Assembly: GCA_945876185.1 (NCBI GenBank)
Contig: CAMCMZ010000009.1
Location: forward strand, 1-64,000
DNA length: 64,000 nucleotides
Direction of reading: 5' to 3'
Source of the DNA: Candidatus Kuenenia stuttgartensis
GTDB lineage: Bacteria; Planctomycetota; UBA11346
Below the pieces are notes generated by a model. The model did no database searches. It was not told where the DNA came from and worked only from the letters and a program-made list of their open reading frames with translations. Shown piece by piece: positions 54,242 to 62,890 of the stretch (position 1 is its first letter; each line of letters begins with the position of its first letter). A program made the position numbers and the translations under genes.

Positions 54242-55126
54242 ATGCCCGACCGCCTGCTCAGTCCTCGTGCCGCCGCCCGCGCCCTCGGCGCGTCGGAATC
54301 GTCGCTCAAGCGCTGGGTCGACGCGGGCGACCTGGCGGTGAGCCGGACGCTCGGCGGGCATCGCCGCATCCCCGTGTCCGAGGTCCTGCGCTTCGCCCGC
54401 CGCCAGGGGATCGACCTGCGCGATCCGGCCCTGGTCGGGCGCCCGGCGCGGACAGCGGACCGCAAACTGCACGTCCTGGTCGAACGCCTGCTGTTGGCAG
54501 GCGATGGCGCTGGTCTGGAAAAAGCCCTGCTCCAGGCGCACCTCGCCGGGTTGCCGGTGCATGCGCTCGGGGATGGGCCGCTGCGCGCGGCGCTGGCGGT
54601 CATTGGTGAACGTTGGAAGCACGGCAGCGAGGGCATCGCGGTGGAGCACCAGGCCACGATGCTGGTGGTGCGTTGCCTGGAGGTCCTGCGCGGGGTGCTG
54701 CCGGTGCCGGCAGGGTCGGCACCGGTGGCGATCGGCGGCGGTCCGGCCAATGATCCACACTTGCTGCCGTCGCTACTCGCCTCGCTGGTCGCGCAGGAAT
54801 CCGGCTGGCGCAGCATCGATCTCGGCCCCAATACGCCGGACGATGCGCTCGGTCTCGCGGCCCGCTTGGTCAAGGCGAACTTGGTCTGGCGCTCGTTCAG
54901 CGGTGAACTCGAACCCACCGGAGCAGCTGCCGGATTGCGCCAGCTTTGCCAGGACCTGGCGCCGGTCGCGGTCGTGGCGGGCGGACGCCAGCTCGCAGCG
55001 CTCGGGAATCTGAGCGACATTTCCAATCTCATCCTGGCCCCGACCATGACCGACCTGGTGGCGGTGATGCGGGCGCGGCTGGACCAGGCCAAGGTCGGGC
55101 TGGACCAGGCCAAGGTAGGGGACTGA
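54242..55126 (+). CDS. MerR-type regulator with cobalamin-binding domain (CarH/LitR-like)
   Basis: 294 residues. N-terminal MerR-like helix-turn-helix (SPRAAARALGASESSLKRW, TLGGHRRIPVSEVLRF). The middle holds the Wx9EH motif of adenosylcobalamin photoreceptors (W125, E135, H136). A B12-fold follows with H173 in NDPHLLP at the lower axial ligand position and GWRSIDLGPNTPDD. The usual DxHxxG reads DxHxxP, and the residue after W125 is Lys rather than the His that coordinates cobalt after light in Thermus CarH. It may be a light-sensing repressor with altered chemistry or a B12 sensor, or may have lost B12. It heads the lipid-modification operon, whose next gene starts 1 base after its stop. Confidence 0.85.
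   Translation: MPDRLLSPRAAARALGASESSLKRWVDAGDLAVSRTLGGHRRIPVSEVLRFARRQGIDLRDPALVGRPARTADRKLHVLVERLLLAGDGAGLEKALLQAHLAGLPVHALGDGPLRAALAVIGERWKHGSEGIAVEHQATMLVVRCLEVLRGVLPVPAGSAPVAIGGGPANDPHLLPSLLASLVAQESGWRSIDLGPNTPDDALGLAARLVKANLVWRSFSGELEPTGAAAGLRQLCQDLAPVAVVAGGRQLAALGNLSDISNLILAPTMTDLVAVMRARLDQAKVGLDQAKVGD
55079..55120 (+). repeat. 21-bp tandem duplication at the end of the CarH-like gene
   Basis: Two copies of a 21-base unit (55079-55099 and 55100-55120) differ at one base and encode LDQAKVG twice. It is in frame and lengthens the C-terminus by seven residues. Confidence 0.8.
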
Positions 55127-55127
55127 C

Positions 55128-56360
55128 ATGCGCCTCGCGATCATCGGCAGCGGTATCAGCGGATTGACCTGCGCGCACCTGCTGCACCCGCAGCACGACC
55201 TGACCGTCTACGAGGCGGGCGATTACATCGGCGGCCACACCCACACCGTCACAGTGCCTGACGCGGCGGGTCGCACCTGGCCAGTCGACACCGGATTCAT
55301 CGTCTGCAACCGTCGCACCTATCCCAACTTCACCGCCATGCTCGACCGCCTGGGGGTCGCGCTCCAGCCCACCGACATGTCGCTGGCGGTGTCGTGCCAC
55401 CACACGGGCATGGAATACAACGGCAGCGACTTGAACGGGCTATTTGCCCAGCGGCGCAACCTGCTGTCGCCATCGTTCCATCGCCTGTGGTGGGACATCC
55501 TGCGCTTCAACAAGCTGAGCAAGACCTGGCTCGCGGCCGATCCCGCCCTGACCGTCGGCCAGGCCCTGGCACAGGCGGGCTTCGGCCGCCGGCTGCGCGC
55601 GCACTATCTGGAGCCGATGTGCGCCGCGATCTGGTCCATGCCGTACGGTGGCTTGGATGCCTTCCCGGCGCGATTCCTTTCGCGATTCCTCGATAACCAC
55701 GGCATGAACACGGTGTCCGACCGGCCGCAGTGGTTCACGGTGAAGGGCGGGTCTGCGACCTACGTCACGGCGATCACCAGGCCTTTCGCGGATCGCATCC
55801 GCCTGCGTTCGCCGGTGCGCCGGGTCTCGCGTCGGGCGGGCGGAGTGACCGTCGCCACCGACACCGACACGGCCGACTTCGACCAGGTCATCATCGCCGC
55901 CCACAGCGACCAGGCCCTGGCGATACTCGCGCCGCCGACCGAATGCGAACAGGAATTGCTGGGGGCGTTTCCCTACCAGGGCAACGACGCCGTCCTGCAT
56001 ACCGATGCCCGCGCCATGCCCAAACTGCGCCGGGCGTGGGCGGCGTGGAACGTGCGCACCGGCGGCCCCGGTGCGCCGGCGGCGGTCACCTACTGGTCGA
56101 ACCGGTTGCAGAACCTCGACACGGCGACGCCCTTCCTGGTCAGCCTCAACCAGGAGGTCGATCCGGCGCAGGTGCTCGGTCGCTACCGCTACCACCACCC
56201 GCAGTTCACTGCCGCCGCCCCGGCGGCGCAGGCCCGGCACGACGAACTCATCCAGCACCAGGGCGTCAGCCATTGCGGCGCGTATTGGCGCTTCGGCTTC
56301 CACGAGGACGGCGTCGTCTCGGCTCTCGCGGTGTGCCGGCGCTTCGGGGTGGTGCCATGA
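55128..56360 (+). CDS. FAD-dependent amine-oxidase-like protein (UfaD-like candidate)
   Basis: 410 residues. The FAD motif is IIGSGISGLTCAHLL at the start; EAGDYIGGHTHTV, VDTGFIVCNRRTYPNF and a late RPFADRIRLRSPV follow. Proteins of this kind accompany DUF1365 and cyclopropane-synthase genes in bacterial operons induced by light or singlet oxygen, and one such enzyme (UfaD in Rhodobacter) takes part in furan fatty acid synthesis. The exact reaction here is not shown. Cotranscribed with the CarH-like regulator; repeat copy C starts 3 bases after its stop. Confidence 0.82.
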   Translation: MRLAIIGSGISGLTCAHLLHPQHDLTVYEAGDYIGGHTHTVTVPDAAGRTWPVDTGFIVCNRRTYPNFTAMLDRLGVALQPTDMSLAVSCHHTGMEYNGSDLNGLFAQRRNLLSPSFHRLWWDILRFNKLSKTWLAADPALTVGQALAQAGFGRRLRAHYLEPMCAAIWSMPYGGLDAFPARFLSRFLDNHGMNTVSDRPQWFTVKGGSATYVTAITRPFADRIRLRSPVRRVSRRAGGVTVATDTDTADFDQVIIAAHSDQALAILAPPTECEQELLGAFPYQGNDAVLHTDARAMPKLRRAWAAWNVRTGGPGAPAAVTYWSNRLQNLDTATPFLVSLNQEVDPAQVLGRYRYHHPQFTAAAPAAQARHDELIQHQGVSHCGAYWRFGFHEDGVVSALAVCRRFGVVP

Positions 56361-56363
56361 ATC

Positions 56364-56467
56364 TAAAAATCGCAATTGCACCCCACCTGCTGCGTTGGTC
56401 GTCGGTCATTTGGCGCTGCCAAACTCCCTCCTCCCGCCTTGCATCTGGGGCGCACTTGCGATTTTTA
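56364..56467 (+). repeat. 104-nt structured repeat element, copy C
   Basis: Starts 3 bases after the FAD oxidoreductase stop. Ends TAAAAATCGCAA (56364-56375) and TTGCGATTTTTA (56456-56467) pair perfectly. The inner helix is TTTGGC-GCT-GCCAAA, where copy A has TTGGGC/GCCCAA. The core blocks CTGCTGCGTTGGTCGTC and CCGCCTTGCAT are identical to the other copies. The next 150 bases (56468-56617) are AT-richer and show no gene. Confidence 0.9.
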
Positions 56468-56617
56468 CAAGGAATTGTGGGTAGGATTTTGTTAAGGCGG
56501 GGGCATTTCCGGCAATTGAAAAATGTTTGGCCATTTCGATCCCCTCACCCATTTGGGGCAAAATCTGCAAAACCTCATTCCGAGGCCACTGGGGAACAAA
56601 TTCATGGATCTATTGCG

Positions 56618-57418
56618 ATGTTTAGGGTGAATCCGCCGCTGAAATCAGCGATCTTCACCGGCTGGATCCGGCATCGTCGTCGGGCGGACAAACCACAGGT
56701 TTTCCGCCACCGCATCTTCATGTGCTGGCTCGACCTCGCCGAGATCCCGCACCTGTTCCGGCAGCGTTGGTTCTGGCGGCGCGAAGGCGCGGCGCCGGCC
56801 AGCTTCCGCCGCGCTGATTATCTGGGCGATCCCCGCGTGCCGCTCGACCAGGCGGTGCGCGATCTGGTGGCCGAGCGCACCGGCGTCCGCCCGCAGGGCC
56901 CGATCCGGCTGCTCACCCATCTGCGCTACCTCGGGGCCTGCTTCAATCCGGTGTCGTTCTACTACTGCTACGACGGCTCCGGCACCCGGATCGAGACCAT
57001 CGTCGCCGAGATCACCAACACGCCGTGGCTGGAACGTCACGCTTATGTGCTGCCGGTCGGATCAGCGGACCCGGCCCGGGCCAGTCTGCACTGGTCCTTC
57101 GCCAAGGAATTCCACGTCAGCCCGTTTCAGGGCATGGACCACCAGTACGAATGGTCGTTCACCGCGCCGGGCAAAAACCTGGGCGTCCACATGCTCAACC
57201 GCCGCGACGGTCGCATCGTGTTCGACGCCACTTTGGCACTGGAACGCAGGGAATGGAGCGACGCGACCTTGGCCGGGGTGTGGTTTCGCTATCCCGTCAT
57301 GAGCCTCTTCGCCCTGGTCGCGATCTACGGCCACGCCCTCGTCCTGTGGTGGCGGGGCGCGACTTTCCATCCACATCCGCGTACCATCACGCCTCGGCCA
57401 ATCCCGGAGGTTGCATGA
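56618..57418 (+). CDS. DUF1365 family protein
   Basis: 266 residues. The family blocks are SAIFTGWIRHRR, IFMCWLDLAEIP, LRYLGACFNPVSFYYCYD and FHVSPFQGMDHQYEW. DUF1365 proteins always sit with FAD oxidoreductases and cyclopropane-fatty-acid synthases, but their reaction is unclear. The start at 56618 has no obvious ribosome site; a GTG at 56627 is possible. It overlaps the next gene by four bases (ATGA). Confidence 0.87.
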   Translation: MFRVNPPLKSAIFTGWIRHRRRADKPQVFRHRIFMCWLDLAEIPHLFRQRWFWRREGAAPASFRRADYLGDPRVPLDQAVRDLVAERTGVRPQGPIRLLTHLRYLGACFNPVSFYYCYDGSGTRIETIVAEITNTPWLERHAYVLPVGSADPARASLHWSFAKEFHVSPFQGMDHQYEWSFTAPGKNLGVHMLNRRDGRIVFDATLALERREWSDATLAGVWFRYPVMSLFALVAIYGHALVLWWRGATFHPHPRTITPRPIPEVA

Positions 57419-58710
57419 ACCGTCCCATCCTCGTTCCTGATCTCGGTGCTGGCGGCACGGCAGGCCGCCCGGCAGCTCCGGCTCGCACCGCCAATCTGCT
57501 GGAGCGTTGGTGCCGACGGGCCCTGCTGGGTCTGCTGGCCGGTCTGCGCGACGGCGGCCTGCGCCTGGTCGAGTCCGGCCGCGAGACCGCCCGTCTGGGA
57601 GATCGCGATCCGGCGCTGACGTTGACCGTACACGATCCCGCCTTCTGGCCGGCAGCGGTGCTGGGCGGCAGCGTCAGCGTGGGCGAGAGTTACACTGAAG
57701 GCCTGTGGGACAGCGACGACCTGCCGGGCCTGATCGCCCTCTTCGCGCGCAACCGCGACCTTGGTGATCGTCTGGACAGCGGCTGGGCCAGGGTTTCCGC
57801 CCCGCTGCGCCACCTCATCCATGCCTGGCACCGCAACTCGCGGCGCGGGGCGCGCGAGAACATCGCGGCGCATTACGATCTCGGCAACGATCTTTTTGCC
57901 GAGTTCCTCGATCCCACCCTCAGCTATTCCGCCTGCTGGTACGACCGCGCCGACACGACGCTCGATCAGGCGGCGGTGGCCAAGCTGGAGCGCGTCTGCC
58001 GCCGGCTCGACCTGAAACCCGGCCAGCACCTGGTCGAGATCGGCACCGGCTGGGGCGGCCTCGCCATCCACGCCGCCCGCCACCACGGCGTGCGCGTCAC
58101 GACCACCACCATCAGCGAATCCCAGCGCACGCTCGCGCTCGAACGCGTGCGCGCGGCGGGACTCTCCGATCGCATCACCGTGCTCGGAGCCGACTACCGC
58201 GACCTGCCGCGTTTGCTCGCCGCTGACCCGGCCGATCGGCTGGTCTCGATCGAGATGGTCGAGGCGATCGGCCAGCGCCAGTATCCGACCTTTTTTCGCA
58301 CCATCCGCGACCTGCTGAAAAACGACGGCCTGGCCGTGATCCAGGCGATCACCATCCCGGACGCGCGTTTCGCCCAGGCGGCGGGCGAGGTCGACTTCAT
58401 CAAGCGCTGGATCTTCCCCGGTTCCTGCATCCCGTCGCAGGCCGCGCTGCTCGCGGCCAACGCCCGCGCCGGCGGGATGGATCTGGTGCACCAAGAGGAC
58501 TTCGGCCTGCACTACGCCCGCACCCTGGCGGATTGGCGGCGACGCCTGCTCGCGCACCGCGAGCGCATTCTCGCCATGGGATACGGCCCGACGTTCATCC
58601 GCCAGTTTGAATTCTACTTCGCCTACTGCGAAGGCGGTTTCGCCGAGCGCACCATCGGCGTCGCGCACCTCAGCTTCGCCCGGCCCCGTTGGCGCCCGGC
58701 GCAGGTCTGA
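57415..58710 (+). CDS. cyclopropane-fatty-acyl-phospholipid synthase family methyltransferase
   Basis: 431 residues. The SAM-binding block is LVEIGTGWGGLAIHAARHHG, with the family signature AAHYDLGNDLFAEFLDPTLSYSACW and VSIEMVEAIGQRQYP. An N-terminal domain (about 30-130) is typical of the family. It transfers a methyl(ene) group from SAM to an unsaturated acyl chain of membrane lipid. The ribosome site GGAGG is strong. It is the first of two such methyltransferases in this operon. Confidence 0.93.
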   Translation: MNRPILVPDLGAGGTAGRPAAPARTANLLERWCRRALLGLLAGLRDGGLRLVESGRETARLGDRDPALTLTVHDPAFWPAAVLGGSVSVGESYTEGLWDSDDLPGLIALFARNRDLGDRLDSGWARVSAPLRHLIHAWHRNSRRGARENIAAHYDLGNDLFAEFLDPTLSYSACWYDRADTTLDQAAVAKLERVCRRLDLKPGQHLVEIGTGWGGLAIHAARHHGVRVTTTTISESQRTLALERVRAAGLSDRITVLGADYRDLPRLLAADPADRLVSIEMVEAIGQRQYPTFFRTIRDLLKNDGLAVIQAITIPDARFAQAAGEVDFIKRWIFPGSCIPSQAALLAANARAGGMDLVHQEDFGLHYARTLADWRRRLLAHRERILAMGYGPTFIRQFEFYFAYCEGGFAERTIGVAHLSFARPRWRPAQV

Positions 58711-58719
58711 ACCGCCCCC

Positions 58720-59253
58720 ATGCCACCACTCGCCTACAACCTGATCCATGCCGTGCTTTGGCAGGCCGCCTGGTTCGCCGCCGTGCTCGGGGCGGCGCAT
58801 GGTCTGCCGTGGCTCGGCCCGGCCGCGACGGTGCCGGTGCTGGCCCTGCATTTGTGGCAGCATCGCTGTGATCGTGACCGGGGTTGGGCGATGCCGCTGA
58901 TCGCCCTCGGCCTGGGACTGGCGATCGACAGCTTGCTTGGGCAGGTCGCCGGCCTGCGGATGGCGCGCGGCGACGGAACCTGGGCCGCCTGGGCGACACC
59001 GTGGATGGGATCGCTGTGGATCCTGTTTGCGACCGCGCTGGGCGCTTCGTTGTCCTGGCTCCGGCAGCGCCAGGCGCTGGCGGCCGGGTTGGGCGCGATC
59101 GCCGGGCCGCTGGCGTATTACGGCGGAGCCCGCCTGGGGGCGCTGACGATTGACGGTTGGCCGACCCTCGTCGCGATCGGCGTCGCCTGGGCCGTGGCGC
59201 TGCCGATCCTGCTGGCATTTTCCCGGTATTCCTCGCGGAGGACTCATGCCTGA
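58720..59253 (+). CDS. DUF2878 family membrane protein
   Basis: 177 residues, mostly hydrophobic with about five helices. Start PPLAYNLIHAVLWQAAWFAAV is typical of DUF2878. The family is found beside DUF1295 and cyclopropane-synthase genes in the same type of operon. Function unknown. It overlaps the next gene by 8 bases. Confidence 0.83.
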   Translation: MPPLAYNLIHAVLWQAAWFAAVLGAAHGLPWLGPAATVPVLALHLWQHRCDRDRGWAMPLIALGLGLAIDSLLGQVAGLRMARGDGTWAAWATPWMGSLWILFATALGASLSWLRQRQALAAGLGAIAGPLAYYGGARLGALTIDGWPTLVAIGVAWAVALPILLAFSRYSSRRTHA

Positions 59254-60052
59254 ACTGACCCTCTCATGTCAGCTGTGCTGGATCGCGATCGGCGCCAGCG
59301 CATTGATGCTCAGCCTGTGGCTCTGGCAGCAGCACCACCGCGATGCCGGCATCGTCGATGCCGGCTGGGCTTTCGGCATCGGCACCGCCGCCGTCTTCGC
59401 CGGCCTGACCGGCGGCGGCGATCCCGTGGTGCGGGCGGTGGTGGCGGTGCTGGGCGCGGCCTGGGGCTGGCGCCTGGCCGTCTACCTGCTGCGCGACCGT
59501 GTGCTGGGCAAACCCGAGGACGGCCGCTATGCCCGCATGCGCAAGGCGCTGGGTCGCCATGCATCAGCGGGGTTTCTTGCGTTCTTTCTCTTCCAGGCCG
59601 GACTGGTCCTGCTCTTCGCCCTGCCCTTCGTGCTCATCGCCGCCCAGACACGCCCGGCGGGATGGCTGACCTGGGCCGGCGTCGCGGTGTGGATCCTGGC
59701 GATGGCGATCGAGATCACCGCCGACCGCCAGTTGGCGCGTTGGCGGGCCGACCCCGGCAACAAGGGTCGCACCTGCCGCGCCGGGCTGTGGCGCTGGTCG
59801 CGCCATCCCAACTACTTCGGCGAATGGCTGCACTGGTGGGCCTATGCGATCATCGGCCTGGGCGCGGCGCACGGCACCTGGTTGCTGATCTGGCCGGCGC
59901 TGATGTTCGCCTTTCTGTGGTGGGTGACCGGCATTCCCCACACCGAGCGCCGCTGCCTGGAGACGCGCGGCGACGACTACCGTGACTACCAGCGCACGAC
60001 CTCGATGTTCTTTCCCTGGTTTCCCCGTCCTTCCCCGGAGTCCCGCCCATGA
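59246..60052 (+). CDS. DUF1295 family membrane protein (steroid 5-alpha-reductase-like)
   Basis: 268 residues with about six helices. The isoprenylcysteine-methyltransferase/steroid reductase-like C-terminal motif reads GLWRWSRHPNYFGEWLHWW, followed by PHTERRCLETRGDDYRDYQ. Related enzymes reduce a double bond or methylate a lipid substrate in the membrane. In this operon it may complete a lipid modification begun by the methyltransferases. The ATG at 59246 follows GGAGGA. Confidence 0.87.
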   Translation: MPELTLSCQLCWIAIGASALMLSLWLWQQHHRDAGIVDAGWAFGIGTAAVFAGLTGGGDPVVRAVVAVLGAAWGWRLAVYLLRDRVLGKPEDGRYARMRKALGRHASAGFLAFFLFQAGLVLLFALPFVLIAAQTRPAGWLTWAGVAVWILAMAIEITADRQLARWRADPGNKGRTCRAGLWRWSRHPNYFGEWLHWWAYAIIGLGAAHGTWLLIWPALMFAFLWWVTGIPHTERRCLETRGDDYRDYQRTTSMFFPWFPRPSPESRP

Positions 60053-61167
60053 CTGCCTTCGCCTCTACTTCCGCCACCGCCACCGCCGCCACCGGTCCCG
60101 TTGCCACGCTGGCAGCGAGCACCCCGGATTTCCGCGAACCTCTCGGCATCCGCCTCGCCGAATCCGGCACGCTGCCTGATTTCGCGATCCGTCTCGGCAT
60201 CCGTCGTCTGCTCCATCGACGCGCGGCCACGGTTGCGGGTCTGGGCGTTGAAGAACAGCAGCAGCGCGAGCAGGCGTTCGTCGCCATGCTGCGCTCGTCG
60301 CCGCTCGCGGTGCATCAGCAGGCCGCCAACAGCCAGCACTACGAGGTTCCGCCGGAGTTTTTCGCACTCACCCTCGGCCCCCAGCGCAAGTATTCGTCGT
60401 GCTGGTACCCGCCCGGGGCCACCACCCTGGCCGAGGCGGAAGAGGCCGCGCTCGCCACCACCGCCGAACGGGCGCAATTGGCCGACGGCCAGCGCATCCT
60501 CGAACTCGGCTGCGGTTGGGGGTCGTTGTCGCTGTGGATGGCGCGCGCCTTCCCCAAGGCGCGCATCACGGCGGTGTCCAACAGCGCGCCGCAACGCCAG
60601 CACATCACCGCCGAGGCGGCGCGGCGTGGGCTTACCAACCTGGAGGTCCTCACCTGCGACCTCACTACCTTCGACCCAGGCCAGCGCTTCGACCGCGTGG
60701 TGTCGGTGGAATGCTTCGAACACCTGCGCAACTGGCCGGAACTCTTCCGCCGCATCAGCACCTGGCTCGAACCCGGCGGGTCGCTGTTCTTCCATGTCTT
60801 CACCCACCGCCATTCCAGCTACCTGTTCGACACCGGGGCGAACGACGACTGGATGGGCCGGCACTTCTTCACCGGCGGCATGATGCCCGCCGACACCCTG
60901 CCCCTGCGTCTGCAAGACGACCTGCGCGTTGCCGGCCACTGGCGCTGGGACGGCACCCACTACGCCCGCACCGCCCGCGCCTGGCTCGCGAACCTCGACC
61001 GCAACCGCGCCGAGGCCACGCGCATCCTCGCCGCCGCCCGCCCCGGCCACGCCCCGGCAGTGCTGGTCCAGCGCTGGCGCATGTTCTTCCTGGCCTGCGA
61101 GGAACTGTGGGCCTTCCGCCGGGGTCAGGAATGGCTGGTCAGCCACTACCGCATGGTCCGGCCCTGA
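60049..61167 (+). CDS. cyclopropane-synthase-like SAM methyltransferase (second copy type)
   Basis: 372 residues. HYEVPPEFFALTLGPQRKYSSCWYPPG and ILELGCGWGSLSLWMARAFPKA hold the acyl-lipid and SAM binding regions; VSVECFEHLRNWPELF follows. It differs from the upstream CFA synthase in lacking the same N-terminal domain and in its HVFTHRHSSYLFD segment. Homologues occur in the light-induced operons named for the previous genes and resemble the enzymes that methylate acyl chains in furan fatty acid synthesis, though this assignment is inference. It overlaps the DUF1295 gene by four bases. Confidence 0.87.
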   Translation: MTAFASTSATATAATGPVATLAASTPDFREPLGIRLAESGTLPDFAIRLGIRRLLHRRAATVAGLGVEEQQQREQAFVAMLRSSPLAVHQQAANSQHYEVPPEFFALTLGPQRKYSSCWYPPGATTLAEAEEAALATTAERAQLADGQRILELGCGWGSLSLWMARAFPKARITAVSNSAPQRQHITAEAARRGLTNLEVLTCDLTTFDPGQRFDRVVSVECFEHLRNWPELFRRISTWLEPGGSLFFHVFTHRHSSYLFDTGANDDWMGRHFFTGGMMPADTLPLRLQDDLRVAGHWRWDGTHYARTARAWLANLDRNRAEATRILAAARPGHAPAVLVQRWRMFFLACEELWAFRRGQEWLVSHYRMVRP

Positions 61168-61218
61168 TTGCTGGTTCTGGCGAGCGCTGGCGAGGGTCGA
61201 GCGTTTGAACCCTTCCGC

Positions 61219-61248
61219 TTGGCGACTCGGACCATCCGCTCGTATACA
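61219..61248 (+). promoter_or_regulatory. candidate sigma-70 promoter of the glutathione peroxidase gene
   Basis: TTGGCG (61219-61224), 18 bases and TATACA (61243-61248) lie 25 bases before the ATG at 61273, with AAAGGA as ribosome site between. It would let the last two genes be expressed apart from the operon upstream. Confidence 0.5.
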
Positions 61249-61272
61249 CTATCCTCCACTGAAAGGACCTCC

Positions 61273-61830
61273 ATGCGCCTCTTCTCCTATTTCATTCCGA
61301 TTCTGGCGGCCACCGGCCTGATCAGCGCCGGCGAAGCTCCGGCTTTGGCTTCGGTGTGGGACGTGACCCTCAACGATCTCGACGGCAAACCGCATCCGTT
61401 GGCGCAGCACAAGGGCAAGGTGCTGCTCATCGTCAACGTCGCCTCGAAGTGCGGCTTCACCAAGCAGTACGCCGGGTTGGAAAAGCTGCACCAAAGCCAC
61501 CAGGCCAAGGGCCTGGTGCTGATCGGGGTGCCCTCGAACGACTTTGGCGGCCAGGAACCCGGCACCGCTGAAGAGATCAAGACGTTCTGCACCCGCACCT
61601 ACGGCGTGACCTTCCCGATCCTGGAGAAGGTCAAGGTCGGCGGGGCCGATGCGACGCTGCTCTACCGCTGGTTGACCACCCGGCCCGGCTGCGGGGTGGT
61701 GAAATGGAACTTCACCAAGTTCCTGGTCGAGCGCGACGGCACCACGGTGCGCCAGTTCGGTTCCTCGACCAAGCCCGACGATGCCGCCCTGCTCAAGGCC
61801 ATCGACGAGGCCCTGGAGAAATCCAAGTGA
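61273..61830 (+). CDS. glutathione peroxidase family protein, exported
   Basis: 185 residues with an N-terminal signal peptide (MRLFSYFIPILAATGLISAG). Catalytic positions are Cys in NVASKCGFTKQY, Gln in FGGQEPG and Trp in VKWNFTKFLV, the Cys (not Sec) form. It reduces hydroperoxides, probably of lipids, with thioredoxin-like or other thiol donors. Placement beside lipid-modifying genes fits a lipid-peroxide role. Its stop overlaps the GTG start of the desaturase (GTGA). Confidence 0.93.
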   Translation: MRLFSYFIPILAATGLISAGEAPALASVWDVTLNDLDGKPHPLAQHKGKVLLIVNVASKCGFTKQYAGLEKLHQSHQAKGLVLIGVPSNDFGGQEPGTAEEIKTFCTRTYGVTFPILEKVKVGGADATLLYRWLTTRPGCGVVKWNFTKFLVERDGTTVRQFGSSTKPDDAALLKAIDEALEKSK

Positions 61831-62744
61831 TCGGCACCAGCCTGCGGCGCTGGCTCGACAGCCACCATCGCGCCGATGAACCGGTCGCCAACCCGCGCCA
61901 CATCGACTACCTGCGCCTCATCCCCTTCGTCACCGTACATCTGGCTTGCCTGCTGGCGCTGGTGGTCGGGGTATCGTGGGTCGCGGCCGGGGTCGCGCTC
62001 GGGCTGTATCTGGTGCGGATGTTCGGCATCACCGCCGGCTACCACCGCTTGTTCGCGCACCGCGCTTACACCGTGCCGCGTTGGGTCGCCTTCGCGCTCG
62101 CCTTCCTGGGCGGCACCTCGGCCCAGCGCGGGGCGCTGTGGTGGGCGGCGCACCACCGCCACCACCATCGTCACAGCGACGAGGCGGAGGACCTGCACTC
62201 GCCGCTCCAGCACGGCTTCTGGTGGTCGCACCTGGGCTGGTTCCTCGCCGACGGGGCGTACCGCTCGCGCCTGGAACTGGTGCCGGATCTCGCCAAGCGC
62301 CCGGAACTGGTCTGGCTCGACCGCTACGACGTGCTGCCGCCCGCCCTGCTCGCCGCCGCCTGCTTCGCCCTTGGCTGGTGGCTGGGGCCGGAATGGAACA
62401 CCTCGGGCCTCCAGATGCTGGTCTGGTTCAGCATCTCGACGGTCGTCCTGGCCCATGCCACCTTCAGCGTGAACTCGGTGATGCACGTCTGGGGCCGGCG
62501 GCCGTTCCCGACCTCTGATACCAGCCGCAACAACCTGCTCATCGCCCTCATCACCCTGGGCGAAGGCTGGCACAACAACCACCACCAGTACCAGGCCAGC
62601 GTGCGCCAGGGTTTCCGCTGGTGGCAGATCGACCTGTCGTTTTACGCCGTGTGGGCGATGTCCCGCGTCGGCCTGGTGCAGCGCATGAATCCGGTGCCGG
62701 TGCGGCTGCGTTCCGGGCGGGTCACCCCGCCAGCAGATCGCTGA
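61827..62744 (+). CDS. acyl-CoA desaturase, delta-9 type
   Basis: 305 residues, membrane bound. The three histidine boxes are HRLFAH, HRHHH and HNNHHQY, the delta-9 stearoyl-CoA pattern (no Gln box). The best start is GTG at 61827, overlapping the peroxidase stop by four bases; an ATG-initiated longer frame lies inside the peroxidase gene. It inserts a cis double bond, giving the unsaturated acyl chains on which the methyltransferases act. Confidence 0.93.
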   Translation: MIGTSLRRWLDSHHRADEPVANPRHIDYLRLIPFVTVHLACLLALVVGVSWVAAGVALGLYLVRMFGITAGYHRLFAHRAYTVPRWVAFALAFLGGTSAQRGALWWAAHHRHHHRHSDEAEDLHSPLQHGFWWSHLGWFLADGAYRSRLELVPDLAKRPELVWLDRYDVLPPALLAAACFALGWWLGPEWNTSGLQMLVWFSISTVVLAHATFSVNSVMHVWGRRPFPTSDTSRNNLLIALITLGEGWHNNHHQYQASVRQGFRWWQIDLSFYAVWAMSRVGLVQRMNPVPVRLRSGRVTPPADR

Positions 62745-62854
62745 CCATCGCCCGCTCGGGCAGGCTCGGGATCGCCCCGGTTTTCCGACACATGGGGCAG
62801 CGAATGCGCAGACGAGCGGCTGGCGACGAGTCCATCGCCGTCGCGCCTGAACCG

Positions 62855-62878
62855 CCGGCGGCCCAGCAAGGCCGCCGG
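62855..62878. terminator. hairpin between convergent genes
   Basis: CCGGCGGCC and GGCCGCCGG make a perfect 9-bp stem with a 6-base loop between the convergent desaturase and DUF350 genes. There is no T-run on either side, so it may be Rho-assisted or merely structural. The rest of 62745-62890 shows no gene. Confidence 0.45.
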
Positions 62879-62890
62879 GGTCGGCTGGGA

